The position numbers were made by a program, and so were the translations under genes. Below are positions 1 to 8,035 of a stretch of DNA of 64,000 bases, piece after piece. Below the pieces are notes generated by a model. It made no database searches, was not told the DNA's origin, and saw only the letters and a program-made list of their open reading frames with translations. Numbering within the stretch: position 1 is the stretch's first letter; every line of letters starts with the position of its first letter. Source of the stretch: Actinokineospora enzanensis DSM 44649 (GTDB lineage Bacteria; Actinomycetota; Actinomycetes; Mycobacteriales; Pseudonocardiaceae); contig NZ_KB894424.1 in the NCBI RefSeq assembly GCF_000374445.1, positions 62,001 to 126,000 on the forward strand. Reading direction: 5' to 3'.

Positions 1-1203
1 GAGGGCCACCGTCTCCACGTGGTGGGTCATCGGGAAGGTGTCGACGGCACGCAGGTCGGCGAGGCTGTAACCGTGGGTCGCGAAGGTGGCGATGTCCCGC
101 GCCAGGGCGGCGGGATCGCAGGCCACGTAGACGATCCGGCTCGGGCCTCGGGCGGCGATGGCGTCGACCACGGGGCGGCCCGCGCCCTTGCGGGGCGGGT
201 CGAGGACGACGACATCCGGCGCGGGCAGGTCCGACAGCAACACGTCCTCGACCTTGCCCGCGAACACCCGGACCTGCGGCAGGTCGGCCAGGTTCTCCGC
301 ACTGTCCTCGGCCGCCTGCCGCGAGGACTCCACCGCGATGACCGTCCCTTGTGGACCGACCTGCCCGGCCAGCACCGCGGCGAACAGCCCCACACCCGCG
401 TAAAGATCCCAGGCGACGCCACCATCAGGCACCGCCGCCCACTCGCCGACCACCTCCGCGAGCACGTCGGCCGCGTCCGGGTGGACCTGCCAGAAACCGT
501 GTGCCGCCAACCGCCATTCGCGGCGGGCGGCCTGTTCGACGGCGACCGACGAGCCGAGCACCCGGTGCGGGCGCAGCACCGGTTTGCCGCTGCGCAGCTT
601 CCCCCGGTCGGGCAGCAGCTCACTCGCGTGGGTGCGGCCGGTCGCGTCCACCGACACATCCAGCTCCGCGCCCGGCGTCCATTCCTTGTCCGCCAGCACA
701 TCCACCGTGCCGGGTGCCGCGATCACGCAATCGTCGACCGGCACAACCCGATGGCTTCGGTGTGCACGGAAACCGATATGCCCCGCCCGATCCACCGCCA
801 GCCGGGTTCGCGTGCGCCAATGCGACAGCCCGCCCGCGAGTTCCTCGACCTCGACATCCCACTGCACATCCGCCAGCCGGGACAGCTGCTCCTCGATCAC
901 GAAAGCCTTGAGCCGCCGCTGTTCCGCCGCCGACGCGTGCTGCCAGTCGCATCCCCCGCAACCGCCGGGACGGGCGAACACACACGGCGGTTCCACACGT
1001 TCCGGAGAAGCCGACAAGATCTCCACCGCGTCGCCGCGACAGAAAGACCCGCCTTTGTCCTCCGTGATCGAGACGACGACCCGCTCCCCCGGCAACGCGT
1101 GGCGGACGAACACCACGCGCCCCTCCGCGCGAGCGACGCAATGGCCGCCATGGGCGACCGCGCCGATCTCGACCTCCAGCCGTCGACCGTTCCAGTCCGT
1201 CAC
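1..1203 (-). CDS. TrmA/RlmD-family SAM-dependent RNA (uracil-5-)methyltransferase, C-terminus cut by window edge
   Basis: Predicted to methylate C5 of a uridine in tRNA or rRNA in the cytoplasm. About 401 residues are visible. The N-terminus (residues 5-65) looks like a TRAM RNA-binding domain. Cys74, Cys82 and Cys85 lie in a 'GGCGGCDW' segment that resembles the Fe-S cysteines of RlmD-type enzymes. The SAM motif 'DLYAGVGLFA' is near residue 264, 'VLDPPRKGAG' follows, and the catalytic Cys is in 'YVACDPAAL' near 360. The frame is still open at base 1, after 'MTHHVETVAL', which is normally within the last ten residues of the family, so only a few residues are missing. The GTG start at 1203 overlaps the stop of the upstream permease (GTGA), so translation is probably coupled. 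The family is certain; the target nucleotide is not. Confidence 0.93.
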   Translation of the reverse strand, partial: MTDWNGRRLEVEIGAVAHGGHCVARAEGRVVFVRHALPGERVVVSITEDKGGSFCRGDAVEILSASPERVEPPCVFARPGGCGGCDWQHASAAEQRRLKAFVIEEQLSRLADVQWDVEVEELAGGLSHWRTRTRLAVDRAGHIGFRAHRSHRVVPVDDCVIAAPGTVDVLADKEWTPGAELDVSVDATGRTHASELLPDRGKLRSGKPVLRPHRVLGSSVAVEQAARREWRLAAHGFWQVHPDAADVLAEVVGEWAAVPDGGVAWDLYAGVGLFAAVLAGQVGPQGTVIAVESSRQAAEDSAENLADLPQVRVFAGKVEDVLLSDLPAPDVVVLDPPRKGAGRPVVDAIAARGPSRIVYVACDPAALARDIATFATHGYSLADLRAVDTFPMTHHVETVAL

Positions 1204-3224
1204 GCGCCACCGTCCTTCTTGGCCCCGTAGGCGCCCTTACCGGTCAAACCACGACGAATCGCGCCCGGGGCCACGACCTCGCGCTCGGACACCTTCTCCG
1301 ACGACGCCAGCTGCCACGGCACGCTCGTCACCATCACGCCCGGCTGGAAGAGCAGCCTGCCCTTGAGCCGCAACGCGCTCTGGTTGTGCAGCACCTGTTC
1401 CCACCACCGGCCGACCACGTACTCCGGAATGAACACCGTCACCACGTCCCGCGGATTGTCGGAACGCACCCGCCGCACATACTCCAGCACCGGCTTGGTG
1501 ATTTCCCGATAGGGCGACTCGACCACCTTCAACGGCACCGAGAACCCTTCGGTGTCCCAGTCCGCGACCAGCCGCTTGGTGTCCACATCGTCCACGTTGA
1601 CCGTGATCGCCTCCAGCACGTCCGGCCGGGTCGCGCGCGCGTAGGCGAGGGCGCGCCGGGTCGGCAGGTGCAGCTTGGACACCAACACGATCGCGTGCAC
1701 CCGGGACGGCAGCACGAACGCGCCGTTGCCCTCCGCCTTGGCCAGTTCCTCGGCGACCCGGTCGTAGTGCTTGCGGATGCCCGTCATCACCAGGTAGATG
1801 CCCGCCATCGCGGCGATCGCGATCCACGCGCCGAGCAGGAACTTGGTGATCAGCACGACCACCAGCACCGCGCCGGTCATCGCCAGGCCGAACGCGTTGA
1901 TGGCCTGCGAGCGGCGCATCCGCCTGCGCTCGGCCGGGTCGGTCTCGTTGGCCAGGTGCCGGTTCCAGTGCCGGATCATGCCGGTCTGACTCATCGTGAA
2001 CGACACGAACACGCCCACGATGTAGAGCTGGATGAGCCGGGTGACCTCCGCGTCGAACGCGATCACCAGCACGATGGCGAACCCGGCCAGGCCGATGATG
2101 CCGTTGGAGAAGGCCAGCCGGTCGCCGCGGGTGTGCAGCTGGCGGGGCAGGTAGCGGTCCTGGGCGAGGATGGAGCCGAGCACCGGGAAGCCGTTGAACG
2201 CGGTGTTGGCGGCCAGCACCAGGATCAGCGCGGTGACGATGGTGATGAAGAAGAACCCGGGCGGGAACACGTCGAACACGGCCTCGGCGACCTGCGCGAC
2301 CATGGTCTTCTGCTCGTAGCCCGCGGGCGCGCCGACCAGCTGCCGCGCCGGGTCCTCGGCGATGTGGACCTTGGTCACCTGGGCCAGCACGATCAGGCCC
2401 ATCAGCATCACGACCGCGATGAGGCCCATCGCCAGCAGCGTGGTGGCGGCGTTCTTGGACTTGGGCTTGCGGAAGGCGGGCACGCCGTTGCTGATGGCCT
2501 CCACCCCGGTCAGCGCGGCGCAGCCGGAGGAGAAGGCGCGCAGCACCAGGAACACCATGGCCAGCCCGGCCATCTCACCGTGCTCGGCGTTGATCTGGAA
2601 GGTCGCGCTCTCGGCGGGCATGTCGTCGCCGAGGATGACCGCCCGGAACAGGCCGAAGAGGATCATCAGCACGATCCCGACCATGAACGCGTAGGTGGGG
2701 ACGGCGAACGCGGCCCCGGACTCGCGGATGCCGCGCAGGTTGATCGCGGTGAGCACCACGATGGCGACGACCGCGAACTCCATCTTGTGCGTGGCCACGA
2801 ACGGCACCGCGGAGCCGATGTTGGCCATCGCGGACGATATGGACACCGCGACGGTGAGGACATAGTCGACCAACAGCGCGCTGGCCACCGTGAGCCCCGC
2901 CTGTTTGCCCAGGTTGACGGTGGCGACCTCGTAGTCGCCGCCGCCGGACGGGTAGGCGCGGACGTTCTGCCGGTAGCTGGCGACCACGGTGAGCATGACC
3001 AGCACCACCACGACGCCCACCCACGGCGCGATGGTGTAGGCGGACAAGCCGGCTACCGAGAGGACCAGGAAGATCTCTTCGGGCGCGTAGGCCACCGAGG
3101 ACATCGCGTCGGAGGCGAAGACCGGCAGCGCGATGCGCTTGGGCAGCAGGGTGTGCGCCAGCCGGTCGCTGCGGAACGGCCGCCCGACCACCAGTCGTTT
3201 CGCCGCCGTGGAGAACTTGGACAC
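1200..3224 (-). CDS. APC-superfamily permease, KimA-like; predicted K+/H+ symporter
   Basis: A 674-residue protein with about twelve membrane segments (residues 35-470) and a roughly 180-residue cytoplasmic C-terminal domain of UspA-like type. Several stretches match what I recall of Bacillus subtilis KimA: 'SDAMSSVAYAPEEI' near residue 38, 'AYPSGGGDYEVA' in TM3, 'FSSGCAALTGVEAISN', 'LVLAANTAFNGFP', 'MSQTGMIRHW' and, in the tail, 'VLHNQSALRLKGRLLF'. KimA is a high-affinity potassium importer inhibited by c-di-AMP; potassium transport here is inferred from that similarity. The GTG start is at 3224. The gene is divergent from ceoB/ceoC, which encode TrkA-type regulatory proteins, and its stop overlaps the start of the methyltransferase gene. 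The usual automatic label would be amino acid permease. Confidence 0.85.
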   Translation of the reverse strand: MSKFSTAAKRLVVGRPFRSDRLAHTLLPKRIALPVFASDAMSSVAYAPEEIFLVLSVAGLSAYTIAPWVGVVVVLVMLTVVASYRQNVRAYPSGGGDYEVATVNLGKQAGLTVASALLVDYVLTVAVSISSAMANIGSAVPFVATHKMEFAVVAIVVLTAINLRGIRESGAAFAVPTYAFMVGIVLMILFGLFRAVILGDDMPAESATFQINAEHGEMAGLAMVFLVLRAFSSGCAALTGVEAISNGVPAFRKPKSKNAATTLLAMGLIAVVMLMGLIVLAQVTKVHIAEDPARQLVGAPAGYEQKTMVAQVAEAVFDVFPPGFFFITIVTALILVLAANTAFNGFPVLGSILAQDRYLPRQLHTRGDRLAFSNGIIGLAGFAIVLVIAFDAEVTRLIQLYIVGVFVSFTMSQTGMIRHWNRHLANETDPAERRRMRRSQAINAFGLAMTGAVLVVVLITKFLLGAWIAIAAMAGIYLVMTGIRKHYDRVAEELAKAEGNGAFVLPSRVHAIVLVSKLHLPTRRALAYARATRPDVLEAITVNVDDVDTKRLVADWDTEGFSVPLKVVESPYREITKPVLEYVRRVRSDNPRDVVTVFIPEYVVGRWWEQVLHNQSALRLKGRLLFQPGVMVTSVPWQLASSEKVSEREVVAPGAIRRGLTGKGAYGAKKDGGA

Positions 3225-3373
3225 GGACGCACAGCGTAGGCGGTCGCGTCACCGATCCGGAGCAGCCACCGGTAGGTTCACCGATGTCACACGCGGATCA
3301 GGCACCATCAGTGGCAGTTCGGTGCCCGAAGGGGGCACCCGATCCCGTGGAACCGGGAACGAGGAGGCTGGTC

Positions 3374-4039
3374 GTGCACGTGGTGATCATGGGCTGCGGC
3401 CGCGTCGGGGCCTCCATGGCCGCGGCGCTGGAGCGGCTCGACCACACCGTGGCCGTCATCGACAAGGACGCGCAGGCCTTCCGCAGGCTGGGTGCCGACT
3501 TCCACGGCCAGCAGGTCGTCGGCACCGGTTTCGACCGCCAGGTGATGGTGGAGGCGGGCATCGAGCGCGCTGGCGCGTTCGCGGCCGTCTCCAGCGGTGA
3601 CAACTCCAACATCATCTCCGCCCGGGTGGCTCGGGAGACCTTCGGCGTCGAGCACGTGGTGGCCCGCATCTACGACCCGAAGCGGGCCGAGGTCTACGAG
3701 CGGCTGGGCATCCCCACCGTGGCGACCGTGCCGTGGACCACCGACCGGCTGCTGCGCACGCTGCTGCCGGACGGGGTGGCCTCGGCCTGGCGGGACCCCA
3801 CGGGCAAGGTCGCGCTGCTGCAGGTGCCGGTGCACGAGGGCTGGATCGGGCACACGGTCAAGGAGTTCCAGGGCGCCACCGGCTGCCGGGTGGCGTACGT
3901 GATGCGCTTCGGTACCGGCGTGCTGCCCACGGCCAAGACCGTGATCCAGGCCGACGACCAGGTTTACGTCGCCGCCCTCTCGGGCACCGTCAGCGACGTC
4001 ACAGCGGCCGCCGCGCAGGCGCCGGAGGAGGGGCACTGA
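3374..4039 (+). CDS. ceoB: TrkA-type K+ uptake regulatory protein CeoB (RCK_N + RCK_C)
   Basis: Cytoplasmic regulatory subunit of a potassium transporter, 221 residues. It has one Rossmann-like RCK_N domain with the nucleotide-binding loop 'MGCGRVGASMA' at residues 5-15 and an acidic residue ending strand 2 ('AVIDKD'), followed by an RCK_C domain from about residue 135. The frame is open further upstream, but GTG 3374 is chosen because 'gaggagg' lies 6 bases before it and it leaves a normal TrkA N-terminus. Its stop TGA shares one base with the ATG of ceoC, so the two are translated as a pair. In M. tuberculosis the same pair is annotated ceoB/ceoC (trkA/trkB). No TrkH or TrkG membrane subunit is in the window; the nearest transporter is the divergent KimA-like permease. 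Confidence 0.93.
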   Translation: MHVVIMGCGRVGASMAAALERLDHTVAVIDKDAQAFRRLGADFHGQQVVGTGFDRQVMVEAGIERAGAFAAVSSGDNSNIISARVARETFGVEHVVARIYDPKRAEVYERLGIPTVATVPWTTDRLLRTLLPDGVASAWRDPTGKVALLQVPVHEGWIGHTVKEFQGATGCRVAYVMRFGTGVLPTAKTVIQADDQVYVAALSGTVSDVTAAAAQAPEEGH

Positions 4040-4695
4040 TGCGGGTCGCGATCGCCGGGGCGGGTGCCGTGGGCCGCTCCATCGCCGCCGAGCTGGTCGG
4101 CGGCGACCACCAGGTCATGCTGATCGAGCGGGACTCCCGCCAGTTCGAGCCGCACACCGTGGAGCAGGCCGAGTGGGTGCTGGCCGACGCCTGCGAGCTG
4201 GCCTCGCTGGAGGACGCCGGGCTGCAGCTGTGCGACTGCGTCATCGCCGCCACCGGCGATGACAAGGTCAACCTGGTGGTGTCGCTGCTGGCCAAGACCG
4301 TGTTCGCGGTGCGCCGGGTGGTGGCCAGGGTGAACGACCCGGCCAACGAGTGGCTGTTCACCGGCGCCTGGGGTGTGGACGTGGCGGTGTCGACGCCGCG
4401 GGTGCTGGCCGCCATGGTCGAGGAGGCGGTGAGCGTCGGCGGGCTGGTGCAGCTGCTGACGCTGCGGCAGGGCCAGGCGAACCTGGTGGAGATGACGCTG
4501 CCGGACGACACACCGTGGGCGGGGCGGCCGGTGCGCGAGGTGAAGCTGCCCCGGGACGCGGCGCTGGTGACGATCCTGCGCGGCGGCCGGGTGATCGTGC
4601 CGCAGCCGGACGACCCGCTGGAGCCCGGCGACGAGCTGCTCTTCGTGGCCTCGGCCGATGTGGAAGGCGAAATCCGCAACGCGCTCGGTCACTAG
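4039..4695 (+). CDS. ceoC: TrkA-type K+ uptake regulatory protein CeoC
   Basis: Second single-unit TrkA protein, 218 residues, with 'GAGAVGRSIA' at residues 6-15 for nucleotide binding, a short helix-strand RCK_N domain to about residue 135 and an RCK_C domain ('WAGRPVREVKLPRDA' onward). CeoB and CeoC probably form the equivalent of the two tandem RCK units joined in one chain in E. coli TrkA. The ATG overlaps the ceoB stop by one base. The last codon is CAC and the stop TAG (4693-4695) is the first part of a 168-bp palindromic repeat element, so the present stop may have been supplied by that element. Confidence 0.93.
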   Translation: MRVAIAGAGAVGRSIAAELVGGDHQVMLIERDSRQFEPHTVEQAEWVLADACELASLEDAGLQLCDCVIAATGDDKVNLVVSLLAKTVFAVRRVVARVNDPANEWLFTGAWGVDVAVSTPRVLAAMVEEAVSVGGLVQLLTLRQGQANLVEMTLPDDTPWAGRPVREVKLPRDAALVTILRGGRVIVPQPDDPLEPGDELLFVASADVEGEIRNALGH

Positions 4696-4859
4696 TGGTG
4701 CGACTCAGAACGTCGGCCGTGTATCGGCGGGTCCACGGCGTGGCCGGCGGTGCCGCCGGAACGGCCTCGTACTGGATGTACTTGGTCGTTTCCGGCGGTG
4801 CCGCCAGGCACGTCGTGGGCGGGTCGAGACATGGTCGACGTTCTGGGTCGCACCACTAG
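4692..4859. repeat. 168-bp palindromic (MITE-like) element, copy 1
   Basis: The element starts and ends with CTAG, and almost the whole length is one inverted repeat closing on a small loop 'tggat' between two 'gtac' arms. A second copy at 30941-31108 has the same length and differs at 6 positions, all transitions. In this copy one outer base pair is A-T where copy 2 has G-C, changed on both arms. No transposase is encoded. It could be a non-autonomous transposon remnant or a dispersed RNA hairpin acting as a 3' UTR or terminator. Open frames inside it are ignored. Confidence 0.9.
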
Positions 4860-4860
4860 G

Positions 4861-4899
4861 CCCCCTCATCCCCGCCCGGCATCGTCCCCGACCTGGCAG
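4861..4899 (+). repeat. 39-bp dispersed repeat, copy A
   Basis: This stretch directly after the palindromic element recurs as its reverse complement at 18735-18773 with 37 of 39 bases identical. Both copies are intergenic. The function is unknown. Confidence 0.75.
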
Positions 4900-4956
4900 C
4901 CGTATCGCTGCGACAGTCGATGAGATGTCCGGGGAACGGACCCGGATCAGCAGGGA

Positions 4957-5157
4957 TCAGTCGGACTCCGGGCCCGTCGGGTTCTCCACCGATGGGCCCG
5001 GACGGCGCATGGTCAGGTGGTCGAGCGCGGCGAGGCCCGCGGCCACGAGAAGCAGCAGCATGATCCGGTCGGACCGTTGGTCGCCGCTCAGGTCCGCCCA
5101 GGTCGACAGGGCGGCGATGGTGGCGGCGATGAGAAACAGCCAGGGAAGCGTGCGCAC
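4957..5157 (-). CDS. small two-helix membrane protein, unknown function
   Basis: A 66-residue protein read from GTG 5157. Two hydrophobic segments (residues 4-21 and 33-48) are separated by a short polar loop 'WADLSGDQRSDRI', followed by a charged, proline-containing tail. The codon third positions are strongly G/C, as in neighbouring genes. It lies just upstream, in transcription terms downstream, of the DUF3159 membrane protein gene on the same strand, with a 23-base gap, so it may be the last gene of that operon. I recognise no family. Confidence 0.6.
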   Translation of the reverse strand: MRTLPWLFLIAATIAALSTWADLSGDQRSDRIMLLLLVAAGLAALDHLTMRRPGPSVENPTGPESD

Positions 5158-5180
5158 CGGCGCAGCCTAGGGCGTCCGAG

Positions 5181-5984
5181 TCAGCTATCGCCGTACTTCG
5201 CGCGGAGGGCCTGTTCGACGGCTTCGTCGTCGGCCTGCTCGGCCTCTTCCAAGGCTCGCTGGCGCTGGCCTGCCCGGCGGACCGCCCAGACCGTGACGAT
5301 CAGGGCGAGCGCGAACAGCGGGTAGCCCATGGCCAGCCGGGCGAACGCGAGCCAGCCGGTCTGGTCCGCGTCGTAGAGCCACTTCTGCACCACGAACCGG
5401 GCCGCGAAGATCAGCACGAAGGCGCCGGTGGCCAGGTCGTAGCCCAGCCGGGCCTGCTTGTCCCCGCGCCAGCCCTGGCCGTGCCCGTTGAGCGCGGACC
5501 AGACCACGCCGACCAGCGGCCAGCGCACCAGGATGGACACCAGGAACGCGCCGCCGTAGACCAGGCTGGTCCAGATGCCGAAGAGGAAGAACCCCTTGGC
5601 CGACCCGGTCTGGTAGGCGATGAACGCGGCGACGGCGACGCCGAAGAACCCGGAGATGGCGGGCTGCAGCGGCTCCTTGCGGACCACCCGCAGCACGGTG
5701 ATCGCCACCGCGCTGCCCACCGCGCACCAGATGCCCGCCTGCAGCCCCCAGAACGCGTTGGCCAGCACGAACACCAGGACCGGCACCGAGGAGTAGATCA
5801 GGCCGCTGACGCCGCCCATCTGCTCCAGCAGCGTCTGCTCGGCCTTCTCCTCGGTGACTTCCGAGGCTTCCGAGGCATCCAGGGTGTCCGGCGCGTCCCG
5901 GTCGTCCGGTGTGACGGACTTCCTCGGCGTCGCGGCGGTCTCGGGCTCTTCTGGCTCGTGCACGTCAGCGGCCGGGTGGGTCAT
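5181..5984 (-). CDS. DUF3159 domain integral membrane protein (Rv2693c-like)
   Basis: A 267-residue protein. The first 50 residues are acidic and threonine-rich (cytoplasmic, disordered). Then come 'LEQMGGVSGLIYSSVP', typical of DUF3159, and about six membrane helices between residues 62 and 243, ending in a charged tail. The function is unknown; the family is actinobacterial. It follows the OB-fold protein gene by 13 bases on the same strand. This order (OB-fold, DUF3159) is that of Rv2694c-Rv2693c in M. tuberculosis, as I recall it. Confidence 0.88.
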   Translation of the reverse strand: MTHPAADVHEPEEPETAATPRKSVTPDDRDAPDTLDASEASEVTEEKAEQTLLEQMGGVSGLIYSSVPVLVFVLANAFWGLQAGIWCAVGSAVAITVLRVVRKEPLQPAISGFFGVAVAAFIAYQTGSAKGFFLFGIWTSLVYGGAFLVSILVRWPLVGVVWSALNGHGQGWRGDKQARLGYDLATGAFVLIFAARFVVQKWLYDADQTGWLAFARLAMGYPLFALALIVTVWAVRRAGQRQRALEEAEQADDEAVEQALRAKYGDS

Positions 5985-5997
5985 GGCACCGGTTTCG

Positions 5998-6378
5998 TCA
6001 GGGAGCCGCCTGCTGCAGCTCGTAGTACGGGTTGTACAGCACCTTGCGCCCGTCCCGTACCGCGATCCTTCCCTGGGCCTTGACGGTCCGGCCAGGTTCG
6101 ATGCCCGGGATACGGCGGCGCCCGAGCCACACTAGTGTCACGCCCTCGGTCCCGTCGAACAACTCGGCCTCCAGCGTCGCCGCCGCGTCCCGCGGACACA
6201 GTTCGACACTCCGTAAACGGCCGTAGACGGTCACTTCCTCACCGGAGCGGCAGTCGCAGGCGCGTCGGGCCCCCTGCGCCTCGGCGTGCGTGGACAGGTC
6301 GTCCGCGTCCAGCTGCGCCACGTCGGTGGTGAGCCGCTTGACGAGACGGTGCCAATAACCGTCCCCCTTGGTGCCCAT
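5998..6378 (-). CDS. OB-fold nucleic-acid-binding protein (Rv2694c-like)
   Basis: A 126-residue protein with an OB-fold tRNA/helicase-type anticodon-binding domain at residues 46-120. The pattern 'EEVTVYGRLRSVEL' opens the barrel, 'TVKAQGRIAVRDGRKVLYNP' closes it, and 'LVWLGRRRIPGI' lies between. It could bind single-stranded nucleic acid; a partner is not known. The gene is divergent from the hydrolase at 6475, with about 95 bases between starts, and is upstream of the DUF3159 gene in a likely operon. Confidence 0.85.
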   Translation of the reverse strand: MGTKGDGYWHRLVKRLTTDVAQLDADDLSTHAEAQGARRACDCRSGEEVTVYGRLRSVELCPRDAAATLEAELFDGTEGVTLVWLGRRRIPGIEPGRTVKAQGRIAVRDGRKVLYNPYYELQQAAP

Positions 6379-6474
6379 GTGCGGTCGTCTCCCGTGCTGG
6401 GGGCCGGCCCCGACTCACCGGCCCATCCGAGTCAGCGTAACCGCGCCGGGTGGCAACTGGACAAGGATCGAGCC

Positions 6475-7188
6475 GTGAGTGTGACCGAGCAAGCTGTCGC
6501 CGTTCTGCTGCCCGGAACGGGTTCGGACGAGGTATTCGTCCGGGATGTCTTCTCCCGCCCGCTTCGGGCCGTCGGACTGAGGCTGTGCGCGCCCCGTCCA
6601 CAACCCGGGAAAGACCTGGTCAAGGCATATCTGGCGGCGCTGGACGCGGCAGCGGCCGATGGGCAGGTGATCGTGGGTGGGATCTCGCTCGGGGCACATC
6701 TGGCGGCCGGGTGGGCGCTGCGCAATCCGGACCGTTGTGCGGGATTGCTGCTCGCCTTGCCTGCGTGGTCCGGGTGCCCGACGGCGGACACGCCTGCCGC
6801 GTTGGCAGCGCGGTACAGCGCGGCCGATGTACGTGCGCGGGGGACTGCGGCGGCGTTGGCATCGGCCACGGCCGGGGTGCCCGGGTGGCTGGCGGCCGAG
6901 TTGAGCCGGGCGTGGACGGGGTATGGGTCGGGGCTTGCCGACGCGCTGGAGATCGGCGCTGAACATCCCGCGCCTGCCCTGGCCGAGCTGGCGATGATCA
7001 TGGCTCCGGCCGGGGTGGCGGGATGTGTAGACGATCCTGTCCATCCGGTCGAGGTGGCCCGGTCTTGGACTGCTGCCCTGCCGAACGGTCGGCTGAACGA
7101 AACCCGGCTGGCGCTTGTCGGGGCCGATCCTGCCGCTCTGGGGCGCGCGGCTGTGCAGGCGTGGTTGCGCGCCCGCGATGACCACTGA
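6475..7188 (+). CDS. alpha/beta hydrolase fold protein (Rv2695-like)
   Basis: A 237-residue cytoplasmic protein. 'VAVLLPGTGSDEVFVRDVF' supplies the first strand and the oxyanion-type loop. The nucleophile elbow 'GGISLGAHLA' is near residue 68 (G-x-S-x-G, Ser70 predicted). A late Asp/His region includes 'DDPVHPVEVARSW'. The substrate is unknown. GTG 6475 is chosen because the hydrolase fold begins a few residues later and the region before it looks like promoter. It has the same place and orientation as Rv2695 in the syntenic block. Confidence 0.78.
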   Translation: MSVTEQAVAVLLPGTGSDEVFVRDVFSRPLRAVGLRLCAPRPQPGKDLVKAYLAALDAAAADGQVIVGGISLGAHLAAGWALRNPDRCAGLLLALPAWSGCPTADTPAALAARYSAADVRARGTAAALASATAGVPGWLAAELSRAWTGYGSGLADALEIGAEHPAPALAELAMIMAPAGVAGCVDDPVHPVEVARSWTAALPNGRLNETRLALVGADPAALGRAAVQAWLRARDDH

Positions 7189-7202
7189 TCAACAGCTGTT
7201 CG

Positions 7203-7228
7203 GGTTTGTCTACTTGTGTAGATAAACC
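7203..7228. other. inverted repeat after the hydrolase gene
   Basis: Eleven-base arms (7203-7213 and 7218-7228) with one mismatch are separated by 'ttgt', 15 bases after the hydrolase stop. The segment is AT-richer than its surroundings. It may be a weak terminator or an operator; the sequence does not decide. Confidence 0.45.
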
Positions 7229-7338
7229 TGTTTCGCGGCCTCGGCCGAGTGCCGGGTTGGACCGGAGCGTGCCGGAGGTCGAGGTTGTCCACAAGCACCG
7301 CAGTTCAGGGCAGAAACCCCGCTATCGACATCCCCAAA

Positions 7339-7369
7339 CGTCCCGACCCCCGAACAAGGGGTCGGGACG
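7339..7369. terminator. bidirectional hairpin terminator
   Basis: A perfect 12-bp stem (7339-7350 with 7358-7369) with a 7-base loop lies between the convergent hydrolase gene (+) and DUF3710 gene (-), 12 bases beyond the latter's stop. A U-tract is absent, as is common in actinomycetes. Confidence 0.75.
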
Positions 7370-7381
7370 GTCACAAGGTCA

Positions 7382-8035
7382 CTATTCCGGCTGGCCGGCG
7401 TTCTGCGCCGCGATGTGCTCAGCGATCGCCTGCGGCAGGTCGATCTGCAGCGGTGTACGCACCGGCATCGGCTGCGTCCCACGGACCACGACCGTGTTGC
7501 GCATGATCGTGCGCAGGGCGTCCACCGCCGGGTCGACCAGTTCCGGGCGGGTCGCGATGACGCCGCGCAGCATCCAGCGGGGGCCGTCGACGCCGACGAA
7601 GCGGAGGCTGGCGTCGCCGAGGGCGGCGCCGAGTTCCTGGCCCCAGTCGCCGACGTGGCTGCGGACCGAGGCGCCGTCGGAGCGCAGTTGGTCGGCGAGT
7701 TCGCCGCATACCTCGCGCCAGAGGCCGCCGGAGCGGGGGGCGGCGTAGGCGTTGAGGGTGACCCGGCCGATCGGGGTGACCACGTGCACCGCGCGCACCG
7801 GGCCCGCCGGGTCCATCTCCACCTGCAGCTGGGCGCCGTCGGGGACCGGGACGCGGATCGACCCCAGGTCCAGCCGGGGGAAGTCGTCGTCGGGCTCGTC
7901 GGCCTCGTCGTAGGGACCGTCCGGTGCCTCGATCGGCTCCGGGTGGTCCGCGTCATCCTCGGGAGTGCCCGCCGCCGCGCTCGCCGGGGCCTCGTCGGCC
8001 TCGTGCTTGCGTCTCCCCCGCCCGAACAGTGCCAC
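7382..8035 (-). CDS. DUF3710 domain-containing protein (Rv2696c-like)
   Basis: A 217-residue soluble protein. Residues 1-50 are acidic and low in complexity after a basic 'FGRGRRKHEAD' start. The DUF3710 domain follows ('LDLGSIRVPVPDGAQLQVEM' near residue 55, 'RWMLRGVIATRPEL' near 160). The function is unknown. The GTG start at 8035 shares one base with the dut stop, so it is translationally coupled to dut; the pair is conserved across actinobacteria, which suggests a link to nucleotide metabolism or DNA maintenance (inference only). Confidence 0.9.
   Translation of the reverse strand: MALFGRGRRKHEADEAPASAAAGTPEDDADHPEPIEAPDGPYDEADEPDDDFPRLDLGSIRVPVPDGAQLQVEMDPAGPVRAVHVVTPIGRVTLNAYAAPRSGGLWREVCGELADQLRSDGASVRSHVGDWGQELGAALGDASLRFVGVDGPRWMLRGVIATRPELVDPAVDALRTIMRNTVVVRGTQPMPVRTPLQIDLPQAIAEHIAAQNAGQPE

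Noticed and set aside
1386-3239. 617-codon plus-strand open frame opposite the permease
   Set aside because: His/Gln/Arg-rich translation typical of the antisense frame of a GC-rich gene; the minus-strand permease has clear homology.
4696-4859. Open frames inside the palindromic element, both strands and both copies
   Set aside because: They arise from the inverted-repeat symmetry; the same peptide-like strings occur on both strands and no start site is convincing.
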